A DNA stretch of 64,000 nucleotides from an uncultured Clostridia bacterium (lineage in GTDB: Bacteria; Bacillota; Clostridia; Oscillospirales; Oscillospiraceae), in NCBI GenBank assembly GCA_946412355.1, contig CAMKGX010000001.1:1-64000 (forward strand), written 5' to 3'. The notes below the pieces were generated by a model. That model was not told where the DNA came from. It searched no databases and was given only the letters and a program-made list of their open reading frames with translations. The position numbers were made by a program, and so were the translations under genes. Shown here one piece after another: positions 23,801 through 31,193 of the stretch (within the stretch, counting starts at the first letter, position 1; each line of letters opens with the position of its first letter).

Positions 23801-24025
23801 GGGTCAAAATTCGTCGTCGAAGGCGGATACGTTTACTATTGCTTCAATATCGATCTGTTTGACGCCTTCCACTACGGTATCAAACTGAATCTCACAAAGA
23901 CCCTGCAGGCGATGAGCGGGGATTTCTTCGGATGGTTCTACGACCTCTTCTTTGCGGGCGTTCCCGCCGCGCAGAGCGCTATTAAAAAGCCCACGGATCC
24001 TCCGCTGCCCCCTGCAAAGGATTAA
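20891..24025 (+). CDS. Giant exported modular protein (module 2)
   Basis: A 1044-aa protein with a signal peptide (KKRLLASVILVLMLLPTLC, cleavage near FADG). It shares the core of the module 1 protein: GEDGGVSVPD, a Gly/Ala hydrophobic stretch at about 263-287, a lysine turn, then YKMYVQKDFGDAIRRGG at about 298-314 and Ig-like strands containing FTGEGGSFTNTVIF. The module 1 counterpart reads FEGEGGTFTQNVIF. The region before the core and the C-terminal 400 residues are unrelated to module 1. The tail is helical, with SFLVNAYAGPVADALISPAK and repeated amphipathic segments. No catalytic motif was recognised. The conserved middle with variable ends suggests a surface or delivery scaffold. Confidence 0.6.
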   Translation: MKKRLLASVILVLMLLPTLCLTVFADGDSLPDGFVPMEKIFRVEDGDGTQPVDYSKVDGFYLVLDYVKSYGFGMYGDDGIYGRDPELNQYETATQTLSAKPSLVVLRDKTTAEGFTVTGTWDWKHTYPGGEGSVHEAGENEVCRGDISVSISNITFDTYNTYADLSGTINMSGGSNGSYDEVHNASLSGTHLRGSYKRFDENGTKTFYILFCVGEDGPGNSSYRCATLFFRIAGVLPNGAKSVGKSVGVTRNAEENPGEDGGVSVPDAVVVSVFGGGAAIAGAAAAGGDDKKRKLKSYKMYVQKDFGDAIRRGGEKPVKIRARMAEVDESGAEHDRNDLTANIGVSADGMTVHGAALAGRYCEAAVSVPKEYDNDTASITFTFTGEGGSFTNTVIFRIVDGPSLKFVEETEKAGDYRLYTGVAYIDAIPGDGFTYTEQFMIVDAPVAPALKDITAVNTGEFDVKFELTDRQAVYKMTVKNNTKPEPEHDIFAKPEDKNFEIHVTVEGEKEPVKGYVTVKLYPEGITVQSRDEGKKNSVKYVRVQAYEKENVGDLDKKWQVSQIKFTLAAIGKDKAIIDPVEAKYKFEKLKGAGGLGMRAYKEQNLAEKYEYKEAYGEMNGKFTYEFEPNANLAEPEDGTFMMVLLPASCEYDGKKYEAEIPLRLRGKDPDPMGDWEKEYKELQRRILQYSLPENMDRWIAQLKECATEPRASVEEMRLVGKWILREYMNYWTTQQSRDQSEATMYNVIVNVLEWTKFAGDCAFSFLVNAYAGPVADALISPAKDFFTGAIGEVIAARNYGEEVDVDNFEFSKNLAAAGDNLVSNSIDLKDWRKAAATLGGYFCYCAIKNYLLKLREKNESDFWGALCDAFKDMTAAALKSKAGDLIGKWLKESKKFQEKIGPFIAKYFKETNFDTLQKQLNDSLGLEGELRKLAGYANDKVFEAKVADAVEKYIGGLVGAGFDKVREVYDGSKFVVEGGYVYYCFNIDLFDAFHYGIKLNLTKTLQAMSGDFFGWFYDLFFAGVPAAQSAIKKPTDPPLPPAKD

Positions 24026-24037
24026 GGAGAAAACGAT

Positions 24038-24103
24038 ATGGCAGCGTTTTGTCAGAACTTAAAAATAGAGATACCATTAGAAATAATACCATGCGGGAGG
24101 TAG
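24038..24103 (+). pseudogene. Truncated head of a further zinc-ribbon gene
   Basis: AAGGAGA precedes ATG 24038, which reads MAAFCQN and then departs into LKIEIPL and a stop. MAAFCQN matches the start of the zinc-ribbon protein at 25601 (MANFCQNCG). The break lies at about 24058, where composition also changes, so this marks a deletion or insertion junction where a third module began. Confidence 0.6.
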
Positions 24104-24107
24104 CGAA

Positions 24108-24950
24108 ATGGCGAAGTATTGCATCCAATGTGGGGCGAAGCTGGCGGATGAGGCCAAATTCTGCCCCAACTGCGGCACCGCTTCGGTGCAGTCCCAGGCG
24201 CAGCAGGTGCAGCAGCCCCAGGTACAGCAGGTGGGGCAGCCTCAGGCGGCGCAGCCCGACGCGGCGCCCTTTGACTACGGCGCTCCCACACCGCCACCTG
24301 CGGCCCAGGTGGGAGAATACGCCTACGGCGGGGCGGCAGAGCCTGCCTTTGATTACCAGCCCTTTGCCGGTGGGCAGGGGGGTGGCCCCGCTGCGGGCTA
24401 TTCCCGGCGGGTGAACGACCCGGAGATTTTGGCGGCGGTGCAGAAAAGCCGCCGTGTCGCAAAGGGCTTTACCTTCCTGCTGGTGCCGCTGCCGGTGGTG
24501 GGCTTTACCGTATACAGCTTCTTCAGCGACATGAAGACGGCGGACGCCTTTCGCTATGGGCTGATACTGGGGGCGATCTTCCTGGTGTTCGCCCTGGTGA
24601 GCTTTGTGAAGGAGCGCGCCGCCAACACCTATGAGGCTACGGTTATCGATAAAAAGACGCGGCGGGCCTACCATAAAAACGACAGCGACACCTACTACAC
24701 CGAGTATATCACCGTGGCCCGTACCACCGCAGGGAAGAAGGTGCGGTACGTGGAGCGGGAGGGCGGCGCATTGCCCGCGTGGAACTATCTGGAGGTGGGG
24801 GACAGGTTTATGTATCACCCCCAGTTCCACTTCCCCTATGAGCTGTACGACAAATCCCGGGCCAGATATATCCCCTGCGTCAACTGTTCGTGCCACAATC
24901 CGCTGACAGCCGACCGCTGCCAGAAGTGCGGCCTGCCGCTGCTGAAATGA
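24108..24950 (+). CDS. Membrane protein with zinc ribbons at both ends
   Basis: A 280-aa protein with GGGAGG before ATG 24108. N-terminal zinc ribbon: Cys5, Cys8, Cys19, Cys22. A long Gln/Pro/Gly/Ala linker (residues about 25-105) follows, then two hydrophobic segments (FTFLLVPLPVVGFTVYSFF and LILGAIFLVFALVSFV), a soluble domain with TYYTEYITVARTTAGKKVRY, and a second ribbon with Cys257, Cys260, Cys271, Cys274. Clearly GC-richer than the modules before it. It overlaps the next gene by 4 bp. Function unknown; it probably belongs to the same envelope-associated gene set. Confidence 0.7.
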   Translation: MAKYCIQCGAKLADEAKFCPNCGTASVQSQAQQVQQPQVQQVGQPQAAQPDAAPFDYGAPTPPPAAQVGEYAYGGAAEPAFDYQPFAGGQGGGPAAGYSRRVNDPEILAAVQKSRRVAKGFTFLLVPLPVVGFTVYSFFSDMKTADAFRYGLILGAIFLVFALVSFVKERAANTYEATVIDKKTRRAYHKNDSDTYYTEYITVARTTAGKKVRYVEREGGALPAWNYLEVGDRFMYHPQFHFPYELYDKSRARYIPCVNCSCHNPLTADRCQKCGLPLLK

Positions 24951-25570
24951 GGCCGGGACGGGAAAAGCGGGAGCTGGAACGCTCCCGGGTACAGCGGTGT
25001 GACGACGGCAAATACCGATGGATCTACGCCATGTCCCTTTACCGGGACGGCAGCATCTTCTTTCTGGTGTGGCGGATATTCTTCTTTATCTTTGCGGGCA
25101 TCTTCGGCATGGTGATGCTCGCAGAGATCGGGAAGGGACGGATGCTGACCAATCTGCGGTTTTTGGGCATCTTTCTTCTGGGAATGACGGCGGTGACCGC
25201 CCTGGGCTATCTGCTGTACGCCGCGGCCATGGGCGGCAGATACGTGGTGGAGTTCACCATGGATGAAGCGGGTCTGGAGCATCGGCAGACGGACTGGCAG
25301 GCGGAGAGGGCCCGGAAGATCGGGGAGATCACCGCCGTGGTAGGGGCCGCCAAGGGCAGCTACTCCGTCATGGGCGCCGGGCATAACGCCCAGCGGACGG
25401 AGCTGTATTCCGATTTCAGCAAGGTGCGGCGGGTAAAGGGCTATCCCCGCCGGGGCGTCATCAAGGTCACCGGCTTGCTGGTGCACAATCAGGTGTACGT
25501 GCTGCCGGAGGACTACGAATTTGTGATGGGGTATATCGTGAGCCACTGCCCCAAATTGCGAAATCAGTGA
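24947..25570 (+). CDS. Two-pass membrane protein with cytoplasmic PH-like region
   Basis: A 207-aa protein from ATG 24947, coupled by an ATGA overlap to the zinc-ribbon gene. After a charged N-terminus come two hydrophobic segments (FFLVWRIFFFIFAGIFGMVM and FLGIFLLGMTAVTALGYLLY), then a C-terminal domain with EFTMDEAGLEHRQTDWQ and FSKVRRVKGYPRRGVIKV, ending in EDYEFVMGYIVSHCP. The layout resembles bacterial PH-like (YcxB-type) membrane proteins, but this is only a likeness. Confidence 0.6.
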   Translation: MRPGREKRELERSRVQRCDDGKYRWIYAMSLYRDGSIFFLVWRIFFFIFAGIFGMVMLAEIGKGRMLTNLRFLGIFLLGMTAVTALGYLLYAAAMGGRYVVEFTMDEAGLEHRQTDWQAERARKIGEITAVVGAAKGSYSVMGAGHNAQRTELYSDFSKVRRVKGYPRRGVIKVTGLLVHNQVYVLPEDYEFVMGYIVSHCPKLRNQ

Positions 25571-25600
25571 GGGAACTATTGAGATAAAGGAGGCATTGCC

Positions 25601-26269
25601 ATGGCGAATTTCTGCCAGAATTGCGGCGCGGCGGTACAGCCGGGGGCCAAATTCTGCATTCAGTGCGGCGCACCCATTGTGGATGCGCCTGCCCGGGAGG
25701 CGGCGCCCATCGTAGAGACGCCCGCCAGGGAGGCGGCACCGGTCAGTCAGAGCGCGCCGGTCAGTCAGCCCACGCCGATTGCGCCGCAGGAGAGAGGGGA
25801 GACCCCTCAGGCGGGGCAGTATGTGTACAGCCCGGAAATCCCCGCGGGCAAGGGGGCGAAGAAGGCGGTCAAGCAGGCGGCCAAGCAGGCCGACGTCACC
25901 GCCGTACTTCCGCCTAAAAAGAAGAGACGGGGCGGGTGCCTGGTGGTGCTGCTGGTGCTGGCGCTGCTGGTGGCGGCGGCCTATTTCGCCCTGCGCTTCG
26001 GCATAGTGGGCGATCTGGCGGATCGCTTCGCCGGAGGCAAGAGCGGCGTGGATGCGGCGGCCATAGAGTCGCTGCTGGACTACGCCAAGGAGCTGGAGGA
26101 AAACGGCAACCCGGAGGCGGCTGCCGCCATCTATGACAAGGTTGCCCAGGCGGGCGGCGGAGAACTGATCCGGCAGGCCCGGCAGGAGAATGGCCTGATC
26201 CGGGCGGCAGACCAGTGGCAGGCCCTGCAGACGCTGCTGGGCATTGGGAAGGGAGGCGGCGGACGATGA
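25601..26269 (+). CDS. Zinc-ribbon single-pass membrane protein
   Basis: A 222-aa protein; AAAGGAGG precedes ATG 25601. N-terminal zinc ribbon Cys5-x2-Cys8 / Cys19-x2-Cys22, a Pro/Ala/Glu-rich linker with two near-repeats (APAREAAPIVETPAREAAP), a basic KKKRRGG stop, one transmembrane helix (CLVVLLVLALLVAAAYFALR) and a C-terminal helical, TPR-like tail (LLDYAKELEENGNPEAAAAI). It overlaps the lipoprotein gene by 4 bp. Likely a cytoplasm-facing ribbon with an extracytoplasmic tail acting with that lipoprotein. Confidence 0.7.
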   Translation: MANFCQNCGAAVQPGAKFCIQCGAPIVDAPAREAAPIVETPAREAAPVSQSAPVSQPTPIAPQERGETPQAGQYVYSPEIPAGKGAKKAVKQAAKQADVTAVLPPKKKRRGGCLVVLLVLALLVAAAYFALRFGIVGDLADRFAGGKSGVDAAAIESLLDYAKELEENGNPEAAAAIYDKVAQAGGGELIRQARQENGLIRAADQWQALQTLLGIGKGGGGR

Positions 26270-29247
26270 AGCGAGCGGTGAAAAGACGCATTGTCGCCCT
26301 GTCCCTTGCGGCGGCGCTGCTGCTGTCGGCTATGGCGGGCTGCGGCGGCAAGAATGAGGCCGTCCATCGCGCGGAAGGCACCGTTCCCACCGCCACGGAG
26401 GCGGAGGACGTGATGAACACCACGGCGGCCCTGTCCATCCGATACTATCTGACCGCCCGGGCCTATCTGGACGCCTTTTTGCACTACGACACCGATAACA
26501 TGAGCGAGGCGGAGGCGGAGGAGTTTACGGAGCTGCTGAACAAGGCGGTGGATCTGTTTGCCGACGTGGAGCAGTTGTCGGAGGCGCTGGAGGACACGGT
26601 GGACGTGTGGGAGGCGGCGCCTCGGGGCCCACGGGCCAGCTATCACGCCCTGTCCCGGAAGGTGCCCTCGGTGGTGATCACCGCCCATGCGGCGGCGGAC
26701 AACGCCTCCACCCGCTGGGCCCAGGACATTGTGAACGCCTACGATAAGGCTCGGGCCACAGGCCGGGGCGTCCGCACGCTGGCGGAGCAGCTGGGCACGG
26801 ACGCCAGACACGCCTACGCCCAGTTGAAGCAGGCTACGGCCATTTTGGACGGGGCGGACTATCAGGAGATCGCCGATAAGGCCAACACCGCCGTGCAGGT
26901 GGGCACCGCCTTGAAGGCGGCGGGCACCGGGGCGGGTCTGGTGATCGCCGTGGCGGCGGCTCCCGCGGCCGGTGTGGTAGGCGCGGTGGCCAAGACCGGC
27001 GGCGTGGTCTGCGCCGGCATCAACACTGTGCTGGAGGTGGGCTCTGCCGGGTCCATCATCTACCATAACGGCGAGGACAACGAGATCTCCATCGCCTGCG
27101 ACAGCACGGAGCAGCAGTTTGCCCCTGTGGGGCAGGTGTTCTCCATCATGGGTGTGGGTCAGGCGCTGAAGGACGTGGGCACCACCGGCAAATCCGTGTT
27201 GGAGAACGGCTACAAGGCACTGTCGGAAAAGGATAAACAGGCGCTGGGGGAGAACAGCTTTACCATTCTGTCCTCCGCCGGTACCTCCCTCAGCGAGTAC
27301 GTCAACGACGGCACGGTGCTGTCCGGCACGTTCACCAAGACGGAGAAGGGCTTTACGTTCACCCTTGCCGACACCCTTACCGGCGCCGACAAATCCTCCG
27401 AGAAGAACGTGACGGAAGTGCTGGAAAACGGCGGCATGGACAAAAATGCCATCAAGGAGGCCATCTCCGGCGACGCTCCGGCGGCCCAGAGCAGCGACAG
27501 CATTCCCGAGACCATCGGCAAGGCCATTATGGACAAAAACCAGGTCATTTCCGACACCGCCGGTTCCGGCAGCGCCGCCGATGTGACCCGTACCGTCAGC
27601 ACCACGCTGAGCGAGGTGGAACAGCACATCAGTGAGTCCTCCGACAGCGCCGCCCGGGGACGGGCAGGGGATCAGGACGTGCCGGATATCGACATGGACA
27701 GCCCGGTGCCGGATGACGCCTGGGACGGCGACAGCGTGAACTTTGTGGGCAAGGACGGCTCTGTCACCACCGTATATGACAGCGGCAGCGTGGTGACCGT
27801 CTTCCCCGACGGCTCCACCAAGGGCGTGGACTACAACGGCAACACCCACACCACCGACGCAGACGGCAACAACACCCTGTCCACCCCTGCCGGAGAGATT
27901 TACACCCAGGACAAGGACGGCACGATCAGCTATACGGACGCCGGGGGCTTGACCACCACCGTGCATCCCGACGGCAGCTTCTCCGAGTCCTCGGAGAGCC
28001 TGGGCGTGGTGAAGGAGTACGACAGCGACGGACACTGCACCGGCATCGGCTTTATCGGCAGCGACGAGCGCATCGGCACCAATGAGGACGGCGATTTTGA
28101 GGAGGGCACCATCAAGGGGCCCAATGACGCCACGCTGACCATTTCCCATGACGGACTGGACGTCACCATGCGGACGCCGGACGGCAAGCAGGTGAGCCTG
28201 TCCACCGACGGCGTCACCGACAGCGACGGCGGCATGACGGAGACCGTGAGCATCACCGGGAAGGACGGGGAGAGCTTTACCTCCACCACCAACACCACCG
28301 CCAACCGGGACGGCAGCGGCGACTACTCCGGCGACACCGTCATCACCACCGGGGAATACGTCAACGCCGACGGCGACACCTGGACCGTGGAGAGCCGGGG
28401 GGAGTGGGACGCCGACGGCAACCCCATGCCCGGCGCCACCAACGTCAGCCAGTTTACTGGGGCGGACGGCAGCACCCTGTGGATGGACGGCAACAGCGGC
28501 GCGCTGGAATACTATGACCCCAACACCGGGGACACCATGGTGATCGACAGCAACGGCAACCTGACCACCCTCAAGGACAGCAGCGGCAACGACTGGAATG
28601 TGGTGTATGACGACGAGGGCAACGTGAAGTGGGCCAACATCACCTTTGACGACGGGGCCACTTTGACGCAGAGCGACGAGGGCGGCGGTGTGTTCACCCT
28701 GCCCGACGGCACCCAGTATGTCACCGACGGGGACGGCAACGTGAATAAGGACGGTGAGCCGCTCAAGGAGGACGGAGAATGGCTGTCAGGCAAGGAGCCG
28801 GAAGAGAGCAAGCCAGATACTAAGCCGGATACGAAACAGTCCGGTGCTCCCGGTTCGGACACCGCAGATTCAAATAGTTTTATTGAGAAGATTTGCGGCT
28901 CTTATAGAATGTCGGGTAATTCCCATCTTATATCTGAAAAAGCAAGGTTTAGTGAAAGCGGCGGAAAGGATCAATCGGTTGAATATACAGTTACTGTTAC
29001 CGATGCAAATGACGGCACAATTAATATTCAAGTAAGCGATGGAATTACCGTAAACGCGACGGTTAATGTAGAAACAAAGACCGCTACCGCATCTTTTGTC
29101 CCACCCGCTGCTGCTGAAGCCGGCAATACCGATTTCAGATATGATTTTGTTATGACATTTGATGTTTCGGGCAAAACTGTCAGCGCAGATTTGAATATAA
29201 AGATTACAGGGCTATCAGAAACTAATGTTTCCGGCCAAAAATCATAA
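26266..29247 (+). CDS. Large DG-repeat lipoprotein with a replaced AT-rich C-terminus
   Basis: A 993-aa protein from ATG 26266, coupled to the zinc-ribbon gene. Signal peptide with a lipobox ending MAGC at Cys26. Residues about 60-400 are helical with a Gly/Ala hydrophobic hairpin (GLVIAVAAAPAAGVVGAVA). Residues about 485-840 are a run of short Asp-Gly beta repeats (for example VFPDGSTKGVDYNGN, TVHPDGSFSES), reminiscent of RHS/YD or MORN-like repeats, probably a surface beta-structure. From about 862 (nt 28850) base composition falls sharply to AT-rich and a new domain begins (ICGSYRMSGNSHLISEKARF), ending SETNVSGQKS. A GC-rich orphan tail lies downstream (29403-29606). This looks like C-terminal domain exchange. 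Confidence 0.65.
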   Translation: MKRAVKRRIVALSLAAALLLSAMAGCGGKNEAVHRAEGTVPTATEAEDVMNTTAALSIRYYLTARAYLDAFLHYDTDNMSEAEAEEFTELLNKAVDLFADVEQLSEALEDTVDVWEAAPRGPRASYHALSRKVPSVVITAHAAADNASTRWAQDIVNAYDKARATGRGVRTLAEQLGTDARHAYAQLKQATAILDGADYQEIADKANTAVQVGTALKAAGTGAGLVIAVAAAPAAGVVGAVAKTGGVVCAGINTVLEVGSAGSIIYHNGEDNEISIACDSTEQQFAPVGQVFSIMGVGQALKDVGTTGKSVLENGYKALSEKDKQALGENSFTILSSAGTSLSEYVNDGTVLSGTFTKTEKGFTFTLADTLTGADKSSEKNVTEVLENGGMDKNAIKEAISGDAPAAQSSDSIPETIGKAIMDKNQVISDTAGSGSAADVTRTVSTTLSEVEQHISESSDSAARGRAGDQDVPDIDMDSPVPDDAWDGDSVNFVGKDGSVTTVYDSGSVVTVFPDGSTKGVDYNGNTHTTDADGNNTLSTPAGEIYTQDKDGTISYTDAGGLTTTVHPDGSFSESSESLGVVKEYDSDGHCTGIGFIGSDERIGTNEDGDFEEGTIKGPNDATLTISHDGLDVTMRTPDGKQVSLSTDGVTDSDGGMTETVSITGKDGESFTSTTNTTANRDGSGDYSGDTVITTGEYVNADGDTWTVESRGEWDADGNPMPGATNVSQFTGADGSTLWMDGNSGALEYYDPNTGDTMVIDSNGNLTTLKDSSGNDWNVVYDDEGNVKWANITFDDGATLTQSDEGGGVFTLPDGTQYVTDGDGNVNKDGEPLKEDGEWLSGKEPEESKPDTKPDTKQSGAPGSDTADSNSFIEKICGSYRMSGNSHLISEKARFSESGGKDQSVEYTVTVTDANDGTINIQVSDGITVNATVNVETKTATASFVPPAAAEAGNTDFRYDFVMTFDVSGKTVSADLNIKITGLSETNVSGQKS

Positions 29248-29402
29248 GTATGTCTAAACCTTAAAAATAATCATATCAGCCTCACATGGAAAAGGATAGA
29301 AAAAGAACGGGAATGTATTGGTTATTTCAAACAGCAAGTGGCATAACGATATGAAACTACGCCTGATAAGTAAAGATAGTTTAGAGATTACTTCATGGGG
29401 GA
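29248..29402. other. AT-rich remainder of the inserted C-terminal segment
   Basis: No gene with a ribosome site. Short readings such as MKLRLISKDSLEITSWGTGD resemble the last strands of a beta-barrel lipoprotein domain, so this may be the decayed end of the same donor sequence. Composition returns to GC-rich at about 29403. Confidence 0.35.
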
Positions 29403-29606
29403 CTGGTGATGACGGTCAACGGTTTCTCCATGCCGAGCAGCGGTTACGACCCCGCCACCGGCACATGCACCTTCACCGACGAGGACGGCATGCTGACCCA
29501 CATGTATTTCAGCAAGAGCGGAGGCACCTATTCCGTGACGATGGACTATGACATGGACTACGGGTTCGGCCGGTCCTATGGACACTATTCCGGCTCGAAG
29601 CGGTGA
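29403..29606 (+). pseudogene. Displaced GC-rich tail of the former lipoprotein
   Basis: The reading MTVNGFSMPSSGYDPATGTC, then FTDEDGMLTHMYFSKSGG, ends YGHYSGSKR-stop. It has no ribosome site but the GC content and the DG/Tyr-rich style of the DG-repeat lipoprotein upstream. I read it as the original 3' end, orphaned by insertion of 28850-29400. Confidence 0.5.
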
Positions 29607-29690
29607 CGGCGTAGGGGATTGGCTGCCGTGAGGGCGGTTTTCGGGGCGGATTTGGCTCCGGGGGCTGCATCGACGGAAACGAAAATAGAA

Positions 29691-29731
29691 AACGCCCGGC
29701 GCAGCGTAGGTGCTGTGCCGGGCGTTTTTAT
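29691..29731 (+). terminator. Terminator after the lipoprotein region
   Basis: AACGCCCGGCGCAGC, loop GTAGGT, GCTGTGCCGGGCGTT followed by TTTA. A strong 15-bp stem with one G-T pair. Confidence 0.85.
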
Positions 29732-29744
29732 GCTGTTGCGGGTG

Positions 29745-29875
29745 GGCTCGGCCAGCGTGGCGCGGTCGTCCATGACGGTGACGCGGAAGCCCAAGCTATG
29801 AACCCACACCTTGCCACACACCTCTGCCATGTATTTTCTGTCGTGTGACACGCTGATGATAGCGCCGGAAAAAGA
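29745..29875 (-). pseudogene. Fused fragments of an ABC-F ATPase and an XdhC-type gene
   Basis: One minus-strand frame reads FSGAIISVSHDRKYMAEVCG, the segment after Walker B in ABC-F ATPases (VSHDR motif), and then runs without break into LGFRVTVMDDRATLAEP, which matches LGFRVTVMDDRPPLADS of the intact XdhC protein encoded at 51211-52176. The two pieces come from unrelated genes, so this is recombination debris. No start or ribosome site. Confidence 0.6.
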
Positions 29876-30047
29876 CCGCGGTATAGTGTACTTGCGTCAG
29901 TGTGGATAGGATGGGGCATACAAAATGCGGAAACGTAATTTGTGCGATTTACACACTGGCGTCAGCGGGCATATCCTGCTATACTGACTTGACGAAAGAA
30001 TGACGGGGCAGACGCCCGCCGTACCTGCCCCGAAATGAGGTATTCCC

Positions 30048-30890
30048 ATGATAAAACGCATCGCCCTTTTTTGCCTGACCTTATCCCTCCTCCTCACCGT
30101 CGGCTGTGCCGCCAAACACTCTGTACAGCTGGATTTCACCCACGGCAGCGCCGGCGCCGCGGAGGGCCGCACGCTGGTCATCAGCATCTTTGCCGACGAT
30201 CCGAACTATGCCTGGACGGACTCTGCCGAGGACACGGCCCGTATGGCGGAGTGCTGCGCCTATCTCCGCATCGCCGCCGACTATACCGCCGACGTGGCCG
30301 CCGCCTATGGCAAACGTGCCGACGTTGTGGCCGACTTCGAGGCGCATCCCGACCTGTGCTACCGCACCGCGTTTCCTACCTCCATGGTGTCCGACGACGG
30401 GGCGGATGAGGCCGTCTGGCAGTTCATCGACGCCGAGATCGACGTGCCCGGCCTGCTGGCCCACTACGATGCCCCCCACTGCGTTTTCTTCCTGTTCCTC
30501 AATACCGATGCGGCATCTGTCCCCATCACCTGCACCCGCACCTGGTACGATGCCATGCCCTCTCCCTATGAGATCGTCTACCTCTACCGCATGGATTCCG
30601 GCGTGGTCAACTGCCCGGCGGTGTATGCCCATGAGCTGTTCCACGCCTTCGGCGCCCCGGACTACTATACGCCCGACCCGGAGTTTGCCATCGGCGAGGA
30701 TTTCGTGGCCTACGCCGCCCAGGCCATGCCCTACGACATTATGAACTGCTGCTCCGACCCCGCCACCGATGAATACCGCTACGACGCCATCTACAACCCC
30801 GTCAGCGACCTCACCGCCTATTACATCGGCCTCACCGACCAATGCGGCCTGGCAGGGGAGTGGGGCCTGGCCCCCAGCCAGCATCAATAA
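30048..30890 (+). CDS. Lipoprotein with an HExxH metalloprotease-like motif
   Basis: A 280-aa protein with a signal peptide and lipobox LLTVGC (Cys20). Near residue 200 it reads AHELFHAFGAPDYY: the HELFH zinc-binding pattern followed by G-A-P-D-Y-Y closely resembles the extended HExxHxxGxxD/H motif of metzincin-like and M6 peptidases (HELGHVLGLPDYY type). A downstream PYDIMN resembles a metzincin Met-turn. It stands alone, flanked by terminators. It would be a membrane-anchored extracellular zinc peptidase; the substrate is unknown. The upstream spacer has TATACT near 29980 as a possible -10 box. Confidence 0.65.
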   Translation: MIKRIALFCLTLSLLLTVGCAAKHSVQLDFTHGSAGAAEGRTLVISIFADDPNYAWTDSAEDTARMAECCAYLRIAADYTADVAAAYGKRADVVADFEAHPDLCYRTAFPTSMVSDDGADEAVWQFIDAEIDVPGLLAHYDAPHCVFFLFLNTDAASVPITCTRTWYDAMPSPYEIVYLYRMDSGVVNCPAVYAHELFHAFGAPDYYTPDPEFAIGEDFVAYAAQAMPYDIMNCCSDPATDEYRYDAIYNPVSDLTAYYIGLTDQCGLAGEWGLAPSQHQ

Positions 30891-30900
30891 AAGCGCACGC

Positions 30901-30942
30901 AAAAAAAGCGCCGGGATTCCGCGGAATCCCGGCGCTTTTTTA
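30901..30942. terminator. Bidirectional terminator
   Basis: AAAAAAAGCGCCGGGATTCC, loop GC, then GGAATCCCGGCGCTTTTTT: a long perfect stem with A and T tracts on the two sides. Confidence 0.9.
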
Positions 30943-30958
30943 TACCAAAAACAGACGT

Positions 30959-31121
30959 TTACCCGATAAACGCCGCCGCCACCGCAAACGCGCTGGCGGC
31001 GCTGTTGATCATCGTTCCCAGTCCGATCATGTCAGCGCTCCGTTACGGCCGCGCCCAAGGGCCCGGCCACACCGGGAATAAATCCGATTTTACTGCTCCA
31101 CTGCGCCCGATTGTTTTCCAT
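30959..31121 (-). pseudogene. Two truncated gene heads (NSS-transporter-like and DUF554-like)
   Basis: ATG 31121 (AGGAG upstream) reads MENNRAQWSSKIGFI, the typical start of sodium:neurotransmitter symporter family proteins, then leaves the family and stops after 29 codons. ATG 31030 reads MIGLGTMINSAASAFAVAAA and stops after 23 codons, similar to the first residues of DUF554 membrane proteins. Both look like surviving 5' ends of deleted genes. Confidence 0.4.
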
Positions 31122-31193
31122 GAAATGCGCTCCTATACAAATGAAATAACAGCAAAATGATACATGATTTGCGCCCTTTTGGCAAGGTGCTCT

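Noticed and set aside
24049-24462. Overlapping frames in both directions over the zinc-ribbon gene start
   Set aside because: Shadows of the 24108 gene, which has a ribosome site and two complete Cys4 motifs.
26131-28149. 672-codon minus-strand open frame
   Set aside because: Antisense shadow of the GC-rich DG-repeat lipoprotein gene.
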